DNA of 49,361 nucleotides. Source: Nitrospirota bacterium. Lineage in GTDB: Bacteria > Nitrospirota > Thermodesulfovibrionia > Thermodesulfovibrionales > Dissulfurispiraceae. The notes below the pieces were generated by a model. The model worked only from the letters and a program-made list of their open reading frames with translations, searched no databases and was not told the origin of the DNA. A program made the position numbers and the translations under genes. The stretch is taken from assembly GCA_021847795.1 (NCBI GenBank), contig JAJZPZ010000007.1, positions 1-49,361 of the forward strand, in the 5' to 3' direction. Positions within the stretch are counted from its first letter, which is position 1. Every line of letters starts with the position of its first letter. Positions 1-8,175 of the stretch are shown one piece after another.

Positions 1-388
<388 letters not shown>

Positions 389-512
389 CTAACTCCTTCT
401 TACTCCCTTCCTTCTTCTCTCCCTCTACACTACCCCCCTGCTCTGTCAATCTTTTTTTTGATTGAACGCTTTTTTCTCTTGCAATTTTAGATTACTTAAG
501 GTATTATAGAAA

Positions 513-628
<116 letters not shown>

Positions 629-633
629 CTTTG

Positions 634-666
634 AAGGGCTCGGTTAATAACCGGGCCCTTTTTTTA
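634..666 (+). terminator. rRNA operon intrinsic terminator
   Basis: A GC-rich hairpin (AAGGGCTCGGTT, loop, then CCGGGCCCTT) is followed by a run of T residues and sits just after the 5S gene. This is a classical Rho-independent terminator closing the rRNA operon. Confidence 0.9.
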
Positions 667-809
667 TTGTCCTTTCCGGAAACCCCGTTATTGCGAAGGG
701 TTGTTCCCTGAAGCCGATCACGCTTCTTTCCCCGGGAATTGCTGGTGTTATGCCTCCTGAATTGCCTTTATATACCGGGTATGCTATATTTCGCAGGAGA
801 GGGCATCTC

Positions 810-1232
810 ATGAACGAGCCTGAAAAATATTGTGTTCACCCGATCGGAATTGTGCGGTCTGCGCTTCGCTCCCGTGAGGAAGCCCCGAAACAAGGCTTTG
901 AAGGAGCGCCGGATGCCTGGTTGGAAATATATCCCGCTTTTATGGAGGCACTTGAGGGGATTGCGCTGCATTCCGAGATAGTGGTCCTGACATGGTTTCA
1001 CCAGGCCAGACGCGATGCGCTGAAGGTCCATCCGCGTGGCGATTCCACGAGGCCGCTCTCAGGGGTCTTTGCCACCCGCTCACCTGACCGCCCGAATCCC
1101 ATCGGCCTGCACAGGGTTACGGTGCTCGAAATCGATAAACTGCGCGGGGTCAGGGTGCATCCCCTTGAAGCCATCGATGGGACCCCCATAGTTGACATCA
1201 AGCCGGCTCCGGCTGCATCAAAAGCTGAATAA
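810..1232 (+). CDS. trmO: TrmO/TsaA family tRNA methyltransferase (SAM-dependent)
   Basis: 140-residue protein of the TsaA/YaeB (UPF0066) beta-barrel family. In E. coli the family member TrmO N6-methylates t6A37 in tRNA-Thr using SAM. Visible family signatures are IGIVRS near the N-terminus, the central segment RSPDRPNPIGLHRV and the closing DGTPIVDIKP. The ATG at 810 is chosen because AGGAGAGGG lies 7-15 nt upstream; an earlier in-frame ATG at 750 has no ribosome site and adds a sequence unlike the family. The protein lacks the longer C-terminal domain of E. coli TrmO, as do many short bacterial and archaeal homologues, so the exact tRNA substrate is inferred. A -10-like TATATT lies at about 784-789. 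Confidence 0.85.
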   Translation: MNEPEKYCVHPIGIVRSALRSREEAPKQGFEGAPDAWLEIYPAFMEALEGIALHSEIVVLTWFHQARRDALKVHPRGDSTRPLSGVFATRSPDRPNPIGLHRVTVLEIDKLRGVRVHPLEAIDGTPIVDIKPAPAASKAE

Positions 1233-1355
1233 CTACCGGAAGTTGTCCCTAATTCCCCTAATTTCCTGATTCCACATTACTTTTCACTCCCAAGGTTTTC
1301 ATGCGGGCAGCTTTTTGTCTTCAGCAAAATATTTGATATACTTTAAAAAACGCCA

Positions 1356-1607
1356 ATGAATATTCTCATCGTCGTCACAAATAGATACTCGAATCCTTTT
1401 CCCGTCAGGCCGCTTGGCGCCATCCGGAAAACACTTCCCGGAGATTTTATGAAAACTCACATGAATGTGATCGATTCAACATCGCTCGGCCTGCCTTTTC
1501 TGCCGGACATGCATAAACCTGCTCACAAAATCGGCATGAAGTCTCCTCTCGGGAGATATGCTCCGGAGATACGGAGAATGCTCAAATATACGGGTATACA
1601 TTCATGA
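1356..1607 (+). pseudogene. Short ORF, possible remnant of a B12-binding radical SAM protein
   Basis: An 83-codon frame whose first 22 residues (ILIVVTNRYSNPFPVRPLGA) look like the start of B12-binding radical-SAM proteins. A second stretch (HMNVIDSTSLGLP) resembles the later GH-V-VLD strand of that domain. The normal intervening helix and the rest of the protein are missing, so this is probably an internally deleted remnant. It ends in an ATGA overlap with the polyketide synthase gene, so translation of the two could still be coupled. A -10-like TATACT lies at 1337-1342. The identity is tentative; it could instead be a genuine small protein. Confidence 0.35.
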
Positions 1608-2677
1608 CACCGGTACAAGGGCACAGGGGAAAGGCTTATATAGCATCCCTGGGCACTTCAACTCCATCTCTCCGGATTGACCAGAAAAAAGGCGGGTTGA
1701 TCCTCACGGAGCATTATTCTGATACGCTGAAGCCCCGGAGCATTAACCTTTTACGCAAACTTTCCGCACACCCGTCAATCGCGCATCGCTACTTTGCCGT
1801 AGATAATCCCGAGACATTATTTACAGAAGACCCGGACAGCCGAATTGCCCGATTTACAGAATGGTCCGTACGACTATCCTCCGACGCTGTCATGCAAGCT
1901 ATAAAGGAGGTAAAAGTCGGCGTTGGCGATATCAGGGGGATCATTGTCAACACCTGCACGGGATATATTTGCCCCGGAATCTCAACCTATCTTATTGAGA
2001 ACCTCGGGTTGCGAAGAGATGTGCGGACCTATGATCTTGTGGGCAGCGGCTGCGCCGGAGCTGTCCCGAATCTCCAACTGGCCGAGGCCCTGGCACAGCA
2101 GACACCTGAAGGAGTGATTGTCAGCGTCTCATCTGAGATATGCAGCGCTACGTTCCAGATGTCCGATGACCTCAGTCTTCTTGTCTCCAACACCCTCTTT
2201 GGTGACGGCGCCGCGGCAGCCGTGATCAGCAAGAAACCCGGGGCCCTTGAAATAGTCGATACGCAAAATATCATTGTTCCCGAAGAACGGGAATATATCC
2301 GCTACATTCACAAAAATGGCGAACTGCACAACCAGCTCTCGATGGACCTTGACGCTCATGTAAAAAAGGCCGTTGCCCATGTGGTCGATACCCTGCTCTC
2401 GCGATGGTCTCTGCGGGGCGCAGATATTGCTCACTGGGCCCTGCATACAGGCGGAGAGAAGATCATCAACGGCATCAAGGAAGAGTTGGGGCTGGCTGAG
2501 GAACAGTTGATTGCAACGAGGAGCGTTCTCCGGGACTATGGCAACATGTCTTCGCCTACCGTACTATTCGTCTTAAAGAAGCTCTTTGATCGTGGGATAA
2601 AAGAAGGTGAGTGGTGCGTGATGGTTGCCTTTGGAGCCGGCCTTTCCGCGTACGCTTGTCTTCTGCGAAAGAGCTGA
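1604..2677 (+). CDS. Type III polyketide synthase (chalcone synthase-like)
   Basis: 357-residue condensing enzyme of the chalcone/stilbene synthase superfamily, which extends acyl-CoA starters with malonyl-CoA to give pyrones, resorcinols or related phenolic lipids. The catalytic triad is visible: Cys150 in the GSGCAGAVPNL motif, His281 in HTGGEKIING and Asn314 in YGNMSSPTVLF. NTCTGYICPG precedes the nucleophile, and GDGAAAAVIS follows at about 200-209. Length is normal for bacterial members (350-390). It starts in an ATGA overlap with the upstream fragment. The tailoring genes that often accompany such enzymes (methyltransferase, oxidase) are absent here; upstream and downstream neighbours look decayed. 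Product and starter unit cannot be read from sequence. Confidence 0.93.
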   Translation: MTPVQGHRGKAYIASLGTSTPSLRIDQKKGGLILTEHYSDTLKPRSINLLRKLSAHPSIAHRYFAVDNPETLFTEDPDSRIARFTEWSVRLSSDAVMQAIKEVKVGVGDIRGIIVNTCTGYICPGISTYLIENLGLRRDVRTYDLVGSGCAGAVPNLQLAEALAQQTPEGVIVSVSSEICSATFQMSDDLSLLVSNTLFGDGAAAAVISKKPGALEIVDTQNIIVPEEREYIRYIHKNGELHNQLSMDLDAHVKKAVAHVVDTLLSRWSLRGADIAHWALHTGGEKIINGIKEELGLAEEQLIATRSVLRDYGNMSSPTVLFVLKKLFDRGIKEGEWCVMVAFGAGLSAYACLLRKS

Positions 2678-2765
2678 TCACTATTCAGAGTGTATAACAA
2701 AATGAAAGGGCAGGCATCAGACAAGGCACAGCATGTTCGCTCATACCCCCCCGAGGAGTCTTTGA

Positions 2766-2937
2766 CTTCCCGGGCCCCCCGGAGATACATGGATATGGCT
2801 CTTTGTATGGCTTGCGATAGGCCTTGTCATCTACTTTCAGCTACGGCATTAAAAGAGCCGGGCAGTATGCGGTGAAATACGATGCGCCTGACTATTTTAA
2901 TGCACTGAGCAGGAAAAGCAGGGGTCATAAGCCCTGA
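2766..2937 (+). pseudogene. Decayed C-terminal tail of an APC-family amino acid permease
   Basis: In one frame from 2766 the translation reads LPGPPGDTWIWLFVWLAIG-LVIYF. After a one-base frameshift at about 2832 it continues FSYGIKRAGQYAVKYDAP and stops at 2935-2937. The sequence WLFVWLAIGLVIYF-YGIK is the hallmark last membrane helix of cationic amino acid transporters (APC superfamily, YfnA/CAT type). Nothing upstream encodes the other helices, so only a frameshifted relic remains. Its end overlaps the end of the convergent hydrogenase gene by about 41 nt. Confidence 0.6.
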
Positions 2938-4123
2938 CAAGCATTTCGCATTGAAGGACAAGTTCGTCCCGGGGAAGATCTAAATTCTCGCGTGCGAGTT
3001 TGTGCAATGCTTCTTCGAGGCTGAGGACATTGTGTGCGGTTGGTGTGACGATATCGGCCTTCTCCACCACGCCCTTGCGGTTCAGCTCGTAGTGGTGGTA
3101 GAGGAGCCCGCGCGGGGCTTCGGTGACTGCTGAGCCCGTGCCCTCCCTGAGCGCCGGCCTCACAAAATGCTCCTTACCGGTAAGGGCATCCAGGAGCGTG
3201 ATGCATTCCTCAATGCAGTGGATGATCTCGATTGCCTGGGCAGTATTGTTCATAAAGGGGTTTTTCACCGGCGGGGCGAATCCGTGTTCCCGGGCAGCCG
3301 CCCGTGCCGTTGGATGGAGCGTGTCCAAATTAAGATTGAGTCTTGAAAGGGCGCCGACCATGAGCGAGCCCCTGCCTTTTACCACTGTCCTCTTTGCATT
3401 GGAGTAGGATAATTCACTCTCTTCAAAGGCATTGCCGTAGGCATCCTCGTCCGTTCTGAGTCCGCAGTCGGAAATAATAACCCCGCTGCTTGCATCACCG
3501 CTGAGGGCAACATGCTCTGTTTCAGGCTCAAGCAGGGGGGTGTCAAAGCCTGCGATCATTTTCAGGGTGTCCTGTGCATCTCCCCGTATCCCTTCAAGTC
3601 CGCTGATGAGCTTGCCGACGGTGTCCCGTGCCGGCAGTTTCGTGAACCCGCCCACCACCATGGCAACGGGATGGAGCGCCCTACCTCCGAATGCAGCGGT
3701 TACGCCGTTCAACACCTCTTTCATCCTCAGGAGTCTCCTGATCTCTGCATCGAGGCCTGTGATCATGCCGAGCCTGTGATAGTCCGGAAGCGCAAGCACA
3801 TAGAGATGCACAACATGGCTCGCCATGATCTGGCTCAGCGACATGATTCTCCTGATCCTGACAATCTCATCTGAGGGAACAAAGCCGATTGCTTTTTCAA
3901 TAGCCCGTATGGAAGTGACCATGTGTGCAACCGGGCATATGCCGCATATCCTGGCAACGATATCCGGCGCCTCGTCGAATTTCCTGCCCGCCATGAAGCC
4001 TTCGAAAAAACGCGGGGGCTCCCAGATATTGAGTTTGAGACTTTTAAGCTTCCCCCCCGCTATCTCGAGCTTTACCGAGCCTTCGCCCTCTACCCTGGCA
4101 ATGTAATCGATATCAATCTTCAT
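2897..4123 (-). CDS. hydA: [NiFe] hydrogenase large (catalytic) subunit, group 3 HydA-like
   Basis: 408 residues. Carries the Ni-Fe(CN)2CO active site of a cytosolic bidirectional hydrogenase. The N-terminal ligand motif RICGICPVAH and the C-terminal motif DPCFSCSVH are both present. The four cluster ligands are Cys; none is selenocysteine. Start chosen at MKIDIDYIARVEGEGS, the conserved N-terminus; the open frame runs further upstream but only inside the small-subunit gene, which it overlaps by 11 nt. The protein ends exactly at the His of DPCFSCSVH, so there is no C-terminal peptide to be removed by a maturation protease, unlike most catalytic large subunits. It is the last gene of the HydBGDA-type operon. 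Group 3b assignment rests on partner genes and sequence style. Confidence 0.92.
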   Translation of the reverse strand: MKIDIDYIARVEGEGSVKLEIAGGKLKSLKLNIWEPPRFFEGFMAGRKFDEAPDIVARICGICPVAHMVTSIRAIEKAIGFVPSDEIVRIRRIMSLSQIMASHVVHLYVLALPDYHRLGMITGLDAEIRRLLRMKEVLNGVTAAFGGRALHPVAMVVGGFTKLPARDTVGKLISGLEGIRGDAQDTLKMIAGFDTPLLEPETEHVALSGDASSGVIISDCGLRTDEDAYGNAFEESELSYSNAKRTVVKGRGSLMVGALSRLNLNLDTLHPTARAAAREHGFAPPVKNPFMNNTAQAIEIIHCIEECITLLDALTGKEHFVRPALREGTGSAVTEAPRGLLYHHYELNRKGVVEKADIVTPTAHNVLSLEEALHKLARENLDLPRDELVLQCEMLVRAYDPCFSCSVH

Positions 4124-4883
4124 TGAGCTTATCCGCCTTGCTGAAGAGAGCTGCATCAGCATCGAACAGGGTGAACTTTCTCCTGATATCGCTCTCAGAC
4201 AGCCCGAGGCTTCTGAACTTCTTTGCGAGCGCCGGGGCATTGGCCTGTTTCATCAGGCCGAAGCAGGAATAGCAGGGCCTTTTGCAGGTGGGACAGAGCG
4301 CGTCGCAGCCGGCATTGGTGACCGGGCCCATGCAGGGCATGCCATATGCCGTCAGGATGCAGATATTGCCTTTCAATTTGCACTCCACACATACGGCGCA
4401 CCTGAGAAAGCCGGGTTTCTTTTGCGCGAGTACCGAGGTGAGGGCCTCATGCAGATCCCGTTCTCCCGGCGGACAGCCCCTGATGTATCCATCTACCTGG
4501 ATATACGCATCTACGGGATGGGGCCGTATGGAATGGATCGGAGAGAGGTTTTTGTAGACCTTTCCCTCAACTTCAAGCTCCGGGGCCAGCGCCTTTAGCG
4601 CAGGGATGCCGCCGTTTACCGCACAGGCGCCGATAGCAAAGAGCAGCGCGCTGCTCTTCCTGATCTTTTTGAGTTCATCGGCCTGCCACGCTTCCGTAAT
4701 CGTGCCCTCTACCAGGGCCAGGTCAAAGGGGCCTTCAGGGGCGCCGCCCCGCAAGACCATCTTTGCAAAGACGATCTCAAAGGCCGCAAGCGTTTCCGCC
4801 GGATGCTTCTGGAAGTAGAAGGTCTGGAACTCGCACCCGGCACAGCAGGAAAACTTGAAAAAGCCCAGACGAGGCCTGGTCAT
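4113..4883 (-). CDS. hydD: [NiFe] hydrogenase small subunit, HydD-like
   Basis: 256 residues. Electron-transfer small subunit of a group 3 hydrogenase, expected to hold three [4Fe-4S] clusters between the NiFe site and the diaphorase subunits. The N-terminal FKFSCCAGCEF is the proximal-cluster CxxC. Further ligands are IGACAVNGG, IRGCPPGE, and the Cys-rich C-terminal part with CVECKLKGNICI, PCMGPVTNAGC and CPTCKRPCYSC. There is no twin-arginine signal, so the enzyme is cytoplasmic. The ATG at 4883 follows AGGGAGTTTAT. The gene lies between the flavin subunit and the large subunit, the order seen in the Pyrococcus hydBGDA sulfhydrogenase operon. Confidence 0.92.
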   Translation of the reverse strand: MTRPRLGFFKFSCCAGCEFQTFYFQKHPAETLAAFEIVFAKMVLRGGAPEGPFDLALVEGTITEAWQADELKKIRKSSALLFAIGACAVNGGIPALKALAPELEVEGKVYKNLSPIHSIRPHPVDAYIQVDGYIRGCPPGERDLHEALTSVLAQKKPGFLRCAVCVECKLKGNICILTAYGMPCMGPVTNAGCDALCPTCKRPCYSCFGLMKQANAPALAKKFRSLGLSESDIRRKFTLFDADAALFSKADKLNED

Positions 4884-4937
4884 ATAAACTCCCTAAGAAG
4901 ATGAATTCGATCTATGAACCCGTCAATTAAGGAGTGG

Positions 4938-5010
4938 GTCATTGCGAGGAGCGAAGGGACGTGGCAATCTCAGCCTCAACGACGAGATTCCTCGCTTCAC
5001 TCGGAATGAC
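4938..5010. repeat. Dispersed CATTGCGAG/GGCAATCTC palindromic repeat
   Basis: A 70-bp imperfect palindrome between hydG and hydD. It begins GTCATTGCGAGGAGCGAAG, has GTGGCAATCTC in the middle, and ends TCGGAATGAC. Related units occur near 13096 and 21275. It interrupts the otherwise tightly packed hydrogenase operon and could form an RNA hairpin in the transcript. This is a common class of REP-like repeat in many genomes; its function is unknown. Confidence 0.75.
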
Positions 5011-5065
5011 AATAGCGAGTATGTAATTGCCGGGTTCATAGTGCTTCGGACGTAGCGTTTGCCTT

Positions 5066-5881
5066 TTACAGCATTCCGTCCATTAATCCTGTTACCTGTG
5101 CATAGGGAAAGACCGGGCCGTCCCTGCATACAAAAAACCCTGCGTGCTGGCAATGGCCGCACTGGGCAACCCCGCATTTCATCCGCCTTTCAAGAGATAC
5201 AAAGATATCTGCCGGCTGCATTCCCCTCAGCATGAGTCCCCTGCATACGAAACGCATCATTATTTCCGGCCCCACGACAAACGCGCAGGTCCCGGCGGTG
5301 TCCGGTTTCACTCTGTCCAGCAGCCCGGTGATCAGGCCCACGCTGTGCCCCCACGGTTCCCCGGTCACTGCTTCATCTACTGTGAGAAAGAGAGAAATCT
5401 TTTTTCTCCAGGCCTCATATTCATCGGTGAAAAGGAGATTCTTTTCATTCCTCGCTCCGCAGAGCAGGGAGACTGTGCCGAAGGAATCCCTGCTCTGCAA
5501 AACCTCCCTGATCACAGGCCGCAGGGGAGCAAGCCCCAATCCTCCGGCAACCAGAAGCAAATCCCTTCCCTTCGCTATGTCCATGGGCCAGCCCTTTCCG
5601 TACGGCCCCCTCAGCAGCAGCTCATCTCCCTCTGCCAGTTTATCTATGAAGGCAGTCACCGCGCCGACAGACCTTACCGTATGCCCGATGCAGCCGTCTT
5701 CCCATAGGGAGCTGAATGATATGGGGGCCTCCCCAACACCGGGATAGCCCACCATGTTGAATTGTCCGGGGCTCAGTTCCCTGGAGAACGCTCCATCCAC
5801 CTGCACGGTATAGGTCTTGACGTCGGCTGTTTCCTGTCGTATGTTTTTGAGGACCGCTTTTGCCGGTTTCAGGGGATGCAT
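5066..5881 (-). CDS. hydG: Hydrogenase FAD/NAD(P)-binding subunit, HydG-like
   Basis: 271 residues, ferredoxin-NADP reductase-like fold. Links the hydrogenase electron chain to NAD(P)H. A flavin-binding barrel occupies about residues 1-100 (with APISFSSL as the RxYS-type flavin motif variant). A nucleotide-binding domain follows, with LLLVAGGLGLAPLRPVIRE. A C-terminal [2Fe-2S] motif, MKCGVAQCGHCQHAG, is completed by a downstream Cys in FFVCRDG. This matches PyrK-like and sulfhydrogenase gamma subunits. The start lies 4 nt after the hydB stop, indicating translational coupling. Confidence 0.9.
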   Translation of the reverse strand: MHPLKPAKAVLKNIRQETADVKTYTVQVDGAFSRELSPGQFNMVGYPGVGEAPISFSSLWEDGCIGHTVRSVGAVTAFIDKLAEGDELLLRGPYGKGWPMDIAKGRDLLLVAGGLGLAPLRPVIREVLQSRDSFGTVSLLCGARNEKNLLFTDEYEAWRKKISLFLTVDEAVTGEPWGHSVGLITGLLDRVKPDTAGTCAFVVGPEIMMRFVCRGLMLRGMQPADIFVSLERRMKCGVAQCGHCQHAGFFVCRDGPVFPYAQVTGLMDGML

Positions 5882-5885
5882 TTTT

Positions 5886-6956
5886 TCACGCCTTCCGCGT
5901 CTGTATCGCTTTCGCCATCTCGGTGAGGTCTATGCCTGTGGGACACCAGGTGATGCAGCGCCCGCATCCCACGGTTCCGAAGACCCCATACTGATGTGTC
6001 TGGTCGAGCTTATGGGTTACGAACTGCCGCAATCGCGCAGTTCTCCTGGCCCTGAAATTTCCCCCATGCACTTCTGCAAACCGTGCGTCCTGGCATGCAT
6101 CCCATTCCCGGTATCTCCTCACGGTTTTCATGTCCATGGATAATTCATCAACCACATCGTGGCAGAAACAGGTGGGACAGACCATAACGCAATTGGCGCA
6201 GGAGAGGCAGCGTTCATCTGCGGTGCGCCCCCATACGGGATGCTCGGGATTTTCCCTCAGCGCCCTGTCAAGCCCGTCGGTATTTATGGTTTTTGTGAAT
6301 GTCCGGAGCGCTGAACGCTCCTTTTCCTCTTTGCGCCTGAAGACTTCGGCATCTGCGCTTTGCGTTGCATCAGCATTGAAAAGAACACGGCACCGCTCAG
6401 TCCTGATCTCAACCAGGTAGGCATCTTCCAGATCAGTGAGGAGCATGTCATAGCCCTTTTCAGCCTTGAGGAAAGGGCCGGCTCCCATTGATGAGCAGAA
6501 GCAATTGCGCGATGCTGCACTGCAGTTCAGGGCTATGAGCATGGTGTTGCTTCTCCTGTTCTCATAGAGCGGGTCCCTGAAAGCCCCGAGAAAGGTGCGG
6601 TCAAGGTAAAACACGGCATGCGTGTCGCAGGCGTGAATGCCGGCTATGATCCGCTGCACAGGGCTGCGGGGAGGTTCTTCGATTGTCAGGTCCTTCCCGA
6701 AGGAAATCCTGAAGAGGTCCTCCCTCGGGCTGTAGAGGTAGACCTTTCCCGGAGAGAGCATTGTGGATGCATACTCCATATGAAGCTCATCTGCAGATGC
6801 TATTTCCCTGAATACAGTCCGGTCCTCTTCAGCAACAGGGCCGACGACGGAAAAGCTCTCTCTCAGGGAGTCCAGCCATCTGAAGAAAGATGCCTTCGGC
6901 ACGAGGAAGTCAGATATTCGGGAAGCGGGAGCCCCAGTCATACCATTTCCATACAT
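5886..6956 (-). CDS. hydB: Hydrogenase 4Fe-4S ferredoxin-type beta subunit, HydB-like
   Basis: 356 residues. Iron-sulfur electron-transfer subunit of the sulfhydrogenase-type complex. Two [4Fe-4S] motifs are seen in the C-terminal third: CLSCANCVMVCPTCFC and CGRCITWCPTG. The preceding about 220 residues match the DUF-like N-terminal region of HydB and anaerobic sulfite reductase subunit A. The ATG at 6956 is preferred: GAGGAG lies 10 nt upstream; an alternative ATG is at 6941. Both overlap the end of the GAF gene (by 47 or 32 nt), consistent with one operon. Confidence 0.9.
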   Translation of the reverse strand: MYGNGMTGAPASRISDFLVPKASFFRWLDSLRESFSVVGPVAEEDRTVFREIASADELHMEYASTMLSPGKVYLYSPREDLFRISFGKDLTIEEPPRSPVQRIIAGIHACDTHAVFYLDRTFLGAFRDPLYENRRSNTMLIALNCSAASRNCFCSSMGAGPFLKAEKGYDMLLTDLEDAYLVEIRTERCRVLFNADATQSADAEVFRRKEEKERSALRTFTKTINTDGLDRALRENPEHPVWGRTADERCLSCANCVMVCPTCFCHDVVDELSMDMKTVRRYREWDACQDARFAEVHGGNFRARRTARLRQFVTHKLDQTHQYGVFGTVGCGRCITWCPTGIDLTEMAKAIQTRKA

Positions 6957-7965
6957 CTTGTGTCAGCTCCTCATATTCTTTTTTGACATGCTCATAAAGG
7001 CGGGCATTTTCAATCGCTATTGCTCCGTATGATGCGAGCGCAGTCAGGAACTCCATTTCAGGGGCGCTGAATTCATAGGGAAGGGCGGCATACACCCTCA
7101 GGACCCCTATTGCCCTGCCCTTTACCCTGAGCGGGGCAGCGAGCATGGCACTTATGCCTTCCTGTGCCATGGCCTCGCGGCGCCGGACCCTGGCATCCGT
7201 GCTCATGTCCCGGACTACCGGACACTTCCCTTCCATGCATTCCTTATCAAGAGGGTCCTTGTCGAGTTCTACAGGTCCATGGGCAAGATAGGCGGCACTG
7301 AGCCCGTAAGCGGCTTTTACCTCAAGGCGATGGCCCTCTCTGTCGAGCATCCTGAGGGAAGAAGCCTTCATCCTGAGCGCACGCACTGCGTTTTCAACAA
7401 TGGTCTGCAGGACTCCGTCAAGCGAAAGCGTAGAGCTTATGGACTGGGCTATGCATATAAGGGCGCGCATTTCATCCCATAGCTTTGCCCTGTCCACGAT
7501 GATCCCGCCGAATGAGGAGAGGGCACGGAGCCTTTCGATCTCCTCAGGCGTAAACTCATGCGGCTCAGAGGTGTATACCCGTATAATGCCGATTGCCCGG
7601 TCTCCGGCCATAAGCGGCATATTGAGAATTGATTTGATCCCTTCCCGTGCAGCCTCCTCGCGATAAAGGACATCGGGTTCCCGGGTAACATCTTTTGTGC
7701 TGACCACTTTGCCCCCGAGGATTTCCTTTTCCACGGAATTTTCGGTAAGCACCAGCGGTCCCTTTTCCGTATATGCTTTGCTCAGCCCGTATGCAGCGGC
7801 TATTCTCAGGGTCCGGTCCCTTTGATCCAGGAGCCTGACCGATGAGCCCTTCACCCCCATGATCCCGGTGATGCTCTTTACCAGGACATCCAGGGTTGTT
7901 TCAAGATCACGGGCCTTTGCAATCCCGTTGCACAGGTCATACATATCGCTGCTGTACTTCGTCAT
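6910..7965 (-). CDS. Tandem GAF-domain sensor protein heading the hydrogenase operon
   Basis: About 351 residues made of two GAF domains, roughly residues 20-165 and 185-330. They share internal repeats such as KGSSVRLLD/KASSLRMLD, AAYGLSKAY/AAYGLSAAY and AIGIIRVY/AIGVLRVY. No output domain (kinase, cyclase, HTH) is visible. A short charged tail ends in WKWYDWGSRFPNI. GAF pairs usually bind small ligands or sense redox or gas signals. Being first in the operon and overlapping hydB, this protein probably senses the state of, or docks on, the hydrogenase; that is inference. The ATG at 7965 is preferred over a TTG at 7971 because it coincides with the expected transcription start of the promoter upstream. 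Confidence 0.88.
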   Translation of the reverse strand: MTKYSSDMYDLCNGIAKARDLETTLDVLVKSITGIMGVKGSSVRLLDQRDRTLRIAAAYGLSKAYTEKGPLVLTENSVEKEILGGKVVSTKDVTREPDVLYREEAAREGIKSILNMPLMAGDRAIGIIRVYTSEPHEFTPEEIERLRALSSFGGIIVDRAKLWDEMRALICIAQSISSTLSLDGVLQTIVENAVRALRMKASSLRMLDREGHRLEVKAAYGLSAAYLAHGPVELDKDPLDKECMEGKCPVVRDMSTDARVRRREAMAQEGISAMLAAPLRVKGRAIGVLRVYAALPYEFSAPEMEFLTALASYGAIAIENARLYEHVKKEYEELTQDVWKWYDWGSRFPNI

Positions 7966-8000
7966 AGTCAAAGAGTAGCAACGCCTGCAGGAGCTGTCAA
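7965..8000 (-). promoter_or_regulatory. Promoter of the GAF-hydBGDA operon, probably leaderless
   Basis: Read on the minus strand, TTGACA (complement of 7995-8000) is followed by a 17-nt spacer and TACTCT (complement of 7972-7977) as a weak -10. Transcription would start about 7 nt later, at the A of the ATG at 7965. No Shine-Dalgarno sequence is visible. Confidence 0.5.
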
Positions 8001-8069
8001 GAAGTGGGGATTTCCGGCAAACTGCCCCACTACCGAATTTCTGGGGGCAGGAAAGGCACTTGAAAGGCA

Positions 8070-8166
8070 GTGATGGGTGATGCGTAATGGGTGATGAGTA
8101 TAAAGACAGTGAGGCGCAACGGGTCTTTATCCTTCAACTCATCACTGATCACTCATTACTCTTCAC
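8070..8166. repeat. Palindromic GTGATGGGTGATG / CATCACTGATCAC repeat
   Basis: Between the hydrogenase operon and the transporter gene. The left arm GTGATGGGTGATGCGTAATG starts at 8070. The right arm, rich in CTCATCACTGATCACTCATT, starts at 8138. An inner perfect stem ATAAAGAC/GTCTTTAT lies between them. The style (strings of GTGATGAG/CTCATCAC) matches the short insert inside mnmA at 39326-39385 and resembles the GTAACGAGT family in mnmA and leuS. Confidence 0.65.
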
Positions 8167-8175
8167 GGCCTCTTC

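Noticed and set aside
2897-3000. Selenocysteine in the hydrogenase large subunit
   Set aside because: The C-terminal motif reads DPCFSC with TGC codons and a TAA stop. No UGA is present at the ligand positions.
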